Source: Ciborinia camelliae
Lineage: Eukaryota > Ascomycota > Leotiomycetes > Helotiales > Sclerotiniaceae
DNA length: 64,000 nucleotides
NCBI GenBank assembly: GCA_025890175.1
Contig: JANPYM010000011.1
Span: 1,778,299-1,842,298 of the forward strand
Reading direction: 5' to 3'
In this document: positions 60,258 to 64,000 of the stretch, in pieces
How the letters are laid out: the number at the start of each line of letters is the position of its first letter
How positions within the stretch are numbered: the first letter of the stretch is position 1
The notes under the pieces: model-generated
Told to the model about the DNA's origin: nothing
Seen by the model: only the letters and a program-made list of their open reading frames with translations
Database searches by the model: none
Translations under genes and position numbers: made by a program

Positions 60258-61256
60258 CTACTTTCGATACCACATCCTCGTAATCTTCGTATGTCTCATC
60301 TTCTTCTGCAACTGAAAGATGCCGTACATCAACGCCTCACTCGTGGGTGGGCATCCCGGAACATAGATATCGACCGGCACGATGCGATCACAACCTCTGA
60401 CAACACTATAACTATAATGATAATAACCACCACCATTTGCACAAGAACCCATACTGATGACCCATCTGGGATCCGGCATTTGATCATAGACCTGTCTCAA
60501 AGCCGGTGCCATCTTATTTGTGAGGGTACCGGCGACAATCATGACGTCGGATTGACGGGGCGAGGCACGGAAAATTATACCAAGTCGATCTTGATCGTAT
60601 CGGGGGGTCGAGAGGTGCATCATTTCGACGGCGCAGCAGGCGAGTCCGAAAGTCATGGGCCAGAGGGATCCTTGACGTGCCCAGTTGGCAATTTGATCGA
60701 GAGTGGTTCTATTTATGTACCATCAGTATACCCATCCAATGATATAATTCCCAAGAATCGCCACCCAATAACCATCCTCCCATCCCCCACCACAAAAAAA
60801 GAGAATTCATAACCTACAAAGCATATTGCATAACGCCCTTCTTTCCCTCCTGACTAGGCAGCAGAACCTCTCTCCTCTCCTTCCCCGTAACACTCAATTT
60901 CAATCCATTTGCTCCATGTGTCGGGTGTCGTGTTTCCAATGCTTGTGCGGGTTTACTTGCGCTTGACGAGATGGCCGCGAGGGAACGGTAGGGGAGAAGT
61001 GATGTGGAGGGTTTGGCTATTTCTATTCATTAGCTTCAATCTCTCTCTCGCTCTCTTCATATTCGCCACGAGATTCTTTCCCCAAACCAAACCAAACCAA
61101 ACCAAACCAAACCAAACCACATCCAGAGATCAAATCCAATGAAATCCAATGAAATCCAACTAACTACATCTACAGAACGACGCCCTCAAAGGAAAAAAAC
61201 CACAAACCTCTCAATCTCAAGCCCAGCGCCCCCGCAGATCGTGTAGTCTTAAACAT
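60258..61256 (-). CDS. NADH:ubiquinone oxidoreductase PSST subunit (NDUFS7/NuoB), complex I
   Basis: Nuclear-encoded mitochondrial complex I subunit that carries iron-sulphur cluster N2, the last electron carrier before ubiquinone. Three exons on the minus strand, 61256-61208, 61016-60818 and 60708-60258, give 232 residues in phase. Exon 1 encodes [17 protein letters not shown], a basic presequence start, and exon 2 continues it with Arg/Ser-rich sequence. The mature core begins around [20 protein letters not shown]. The N2 ligands are visible: the adjacent pair C107-C108 ([11 protein letters not shown]), C172 (SMGSCANGG) and C202 (VPGCPP). The protein ends TRMWYRK, close to the WYRR ending of animal homologues. 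The first intron, 191 nt, is the longest confidently placed in a coding region of this window. It lies directly downstream of choline-phosphate cytidylyltransferase on the same strand. Confidence 0.96.
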
Positions 61257-62047
61257 TTTTATGTTGTCCTGCTCTCTTCACTCTTCTCTCTCTCTTTCTC
61301 TCGTTCTCTCGTTCACTCGTTCACTCGTTCTCTCTTCACTCTTCCAATCAATTAAACAAACCAAACCAAACCAAATAAAAACAACCAGAACCAGAATCAG
61401 AATCAGAATCGTAATCTCCAGTTGAGAATCAATCAATCAATCGGGCGTAGAGGACTCCTTCCTGGTGAGAGTTTCCGTGGGGGGGACCGGCAACGCTTGT
61501 CGAATGGATGCGATGGATGGATGTCACTCAAACAAACAGACAGAAACCCAAAGTTCAAAGATCTCGGTTGATTAATTCAATCCCGCTGATTGGTCGGGAT
61601 CATGTGATCGGTCTTACCATGCTTACCATGCTTGCCGCGCGACCGCCGGGACGAGACGAGACGAGACGAGAGATTCAGATGAACGATCAATAATAACCTG
61701 GTCGTGGCTTTGGTGTATTTATTTGGGATATTGGATTGGATTTATGAAGGGTAGATAATTCGAGAATCACCAGTACCAACTACAAAAAAAATCCATTTGT
61801 CTAGGCCTGCCAGTTCAATTCTCTTGTGTTTTTTGTCTATCCAGATCATTACATTTCCGTTTCGCCCCCTTTCCATTACTCTAGAGATAATATAGATAGC
61901 CCATGTAGGTATATATGTATGTAGTACAACAACGCAATAAAGTATACTACAAAGTGAAATTCGAACGTAAAAAACAAAAAAGACTGAAGTCCTGTTCATC
62001 CTGTGCCACCCGCCAAAAAAAACCAATTCATCATAAGTATGCCTCAT
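61257..62047. other. Spacer with CT-rich leader upstream of the complex I gene
   Basis: About 790 bp. Starts with a pyrimidine-rich tract (CTCTCTCT/TTCACTCG repeats near 61270-61345) that on the minus strand is the purine-rich leader of the complex I gene. Further on are AACCAGAATCAG repeats and an ACGAG run (61653-61670). The right end is the 3' flank of the cytidylyltransferase gene. Confidence 0.4.
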
Positions 62048-63658
62048 TTACTGGCCCGACTTCTTAGCGTTCTCTGCCATAGCAGCATCGATTTGTGCAT
62101 CGACTTGCGCTTCGTCAACTTCAGTTTCATCAGGTTTGTAATTCTCTTTTTCGCTTGTACCCCGAGGAGATTGTCTCTCATCACTTTCTTCTTCACTACT
62201 CTCACTTCCTTGTAAGCTGTCGCGATTGGTTTGTCGACTTCTAGTCATCTGAAGAGTCAAATTAGCACATGGAAGTCTCAAGAACGAATAAACATACCCA
62301 CGATCGTACACCACCGATAAGACCTAAGCTATATCCTGTGGCAAAATCACTGCCTGGTCCCGGGCTATCATTTCTTGGAATTTCCAGACGGCGCGTAAGA
62401 TGTTGTAGAGCAGAAGGATTTGTGAGAGATCCAGAATTATCGAAACTATTTAGGCGTGCGGGACTACCAGGACGACTTGCTTGCCAGAATTGTTTTAATT
62501 CCTTGCCCAATTCTTGGCCAGTAGTACTCCAGTTAGTTCGGATAGCCTCTCTCATCTCTGCAACATGTCGTTTTAGATCGAGCTCATTCTTCTTGAGCCA
62601 TGAAACGTTGAGCTCTTGTCTTGTGGTACCCCGCTTGAATTGGCGTGCGATATATTTCTCATAATCACGAACAATTCTAATTAATTGTTAGCGGTGCTTA
62701 AGGTGGGGGGATCAAAAACGTACTTTGTAATGATACCAGTCGTGCTAACACCCTCGGTTCTCTGTGTAACCAAGAATTTGCCTTGTTCTTTGATAGGCTT
62801 GTAAATATCATCTCCCTCATCCGCGCCATAAGGAAGATCATCATGCGCAACGTAATCGATCCTTTTCTCTGCTAGAAATTCCGGAGTAACAATCCATGGA
62901 CAATTCTCAACGACCTCATCGACCCACTTGCAATGTCTTACAGTCTCAGCTCGCTCCTGCCCAGATAGAACTGTGAGTCCTTTTCTCTTGTGTGTTTCCG
63001 CATCTCCTGTAACCCCGACCAGTAAATAAACGTCTGGGAATGCTTTCTTAGCTTGTTCGAGCTGTCGCATATGTCTGCCATGAGTTAGTGACTGCTTCCA
63101 AGTCCGTAGTTTTTGAATTACATACCCAAGGTGAAATAAATCGAATACACCATCCGCATAGACACGAACAGGTCTATCAGCAGGTGGTGGATTGGTCTTG
63201 TATCCAACAGGATCCGTCAATTTTCCAATCGGTGGTGGAGCCATGGTTTGTGTGTCTTCCTCCTTCTCTCCCTGTTGTTTTTGCTCTTCCTCCTCTCCTT
63301 TTGAAACATTTTTTCTTCCCTTCTTCCCAACTCTGTTCGCAATATCTGTACTACCCTCAGTTGTATCCGATGGCTCACCTGGATCTCGCGCATTGTCAGA
63401 TCCATTAACTGCTACTTTATCGTGTGTAGATGAGCGAAGACGTTTGGCTGGTGGGTTTTGAGAATCGACTGAAATGGTCTTTTTGTGACTTGAGCTACGA
63501 GTTTCTCGGGTTTCTGGAGCTGTGGATTCGCCATCTTCACCAGATGCATCTCTCGATGAATTTTGTAATTGATCGAGTGTCGAGGATTTCTTGGGTGATG
63601 GGCCAGTAGCAGTACGCTTTCTCTTTCCTGCACTTCCGCCAGATGATGGAGAAGACAT
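62048..63658 (-). CDS. PCT1: Choline-phosphate cytidylyltransferase (CCT)
   Basis: Rate-controlling enzyme of the Kennedy pathway: phosphocholine plus CTP gives CDP-choline and pyrophosphate. Four exons on the minus strand, 63658-63126, 63074-62724, 62676-62298 and 62248-62048, keep phase and give 487 residues. Domain order: a disordered basic/acidic N terminus of about 160 residues with KRKR and PAKRLR nuclear-localisation-like motifs; the nucleotidyltransferase domain from [15 protein letters not shown], with the CTP-binding HxGH motif H176-L-G-H179 built across intron 1; [11 protein letters not shown]; and the [13 protein letters not shown] signature ending at K295. Then comes an amphipathic helix region ([15 protein letters not shown]) likely to bind membranes, and a Ser/Glu-rich C-terminal tail with likely phosphorylation sites. 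The introns are 51, 47 and 48 nt. Identification is secure. Confidence 0.96.
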
Positions 63659-64000
63659 TTTGACTTTGATTCTGATTCTTTAACTCTAAATTCGATAATT
63701 GATCCGAGTGACGGAGGGGAATTGAGACAATCGAATCTACCTATAAACCTAGGTAGGTAGGTCGCTTTCGCGGTTTTCGTGTCTTAATCGTAGGTAGGTA
63801 GTGATTTGATTATCGGAGGAGCTTCCCGGATTTGAATAATTTTGACCAGGGTTAAAAAGGGTTTGGGTCAGAGGTAGGAAGTATCGCGAATTGGAGAAAT
63901 TGATATCAAAGATAGCTGGAGGGCTTTGGAAGCTTGAGTAATCAATCGTTGACGAGAAATATCACGATAATACTTGGATGAAAGTTTATTATGCTTTTAA
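63659..64000. other. Right-edge flank, promoter of the cytidylyltransferase gene
   Basis: About 340 bp upstream of the cytidylyltransferase start. Contains an AACCTAGGTAGGTAGG motif at about 63747-63762 and a second TAGGTAGGTAG at about 63791. No gene start is visible. Confidence 0.4.

Overview
This window is nuclear DNA of a filamentous ascomycete. Genes carry short introns (about 47-200 nt) with GT..AG ends and CTAAC-like branch sites. The gene set is typical of Pezizomycotina (APSES factor StuA, COP9 subunit 3, a fungal rhodopsin-type 7-TM protein, a mitochondrial complex I subunit). Protein style and the AT-leaning, microsatellite-rich spacers suggest a Leotiomycete, perhaps close to Sclerotiniaceae; that placement is inference. 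No rRNA, tRNA, CRISPR or bacterial-type operon was seen.

Layout. 1-17 kb is compact and gene-rich: HEM2-type ALA dehydratase (+), mitochondrial malonyl-CoA:ACP transacylase (+), a TRAPPC2L/Tca17-like trafficking subunit (+), dienelactone hydrolase (-) head-to-head with replication protein A large subunit (+), COP9 subunit 3 (-) head-to-head with gamma-glutamyl phosphate reductase (+), and a small putative secreted protein (+). 17-26 kb holds a 4.5 kb spacer, a 775-residue coiled-coil protein (-) and a three-exon BRCT protein (-). From 26 to about 44.9 kb I find no supportable gene. This 19 kb stretch lies upstream of stuA and is full of microsatellites, ACCTAGGT palindromes and three small TIR elements with TA target duplications. 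Two of these are inverted 451-bp copies about 5.9 kb apart, and one looks RIP-mutated. stuA (+) occupies 44.9-46.9 kb, followed by about 2 kb of strongly strand-asymmetric G-rich tandem repeats. 51.7-64 kb holds a divergent eIF1/SUI1-like gene (+), a seven-exon rhodopsin-type membrane protein (+), a (CTA)n array, a small membrane protein (-), the PSST/NDUFS7 subunit of complex I (-) and choline-phosphate cytidylyltransferase (-).

The genes do not form a cluster or pathway; most are conserved housekeeping genes. The parts worth a second look are the stuA locus (gene desert, long ATG-less in-frame upstream extension, an in-frame stopless intron inside the APSES domain), the TIR elements with a one-directional mutation pattern, an MCB box before RFA1, and the divergent SUI1 protein. 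Splice junctions were placed by hand so that reading phase is preserved across every gene; they are predictions without transcript evidence.
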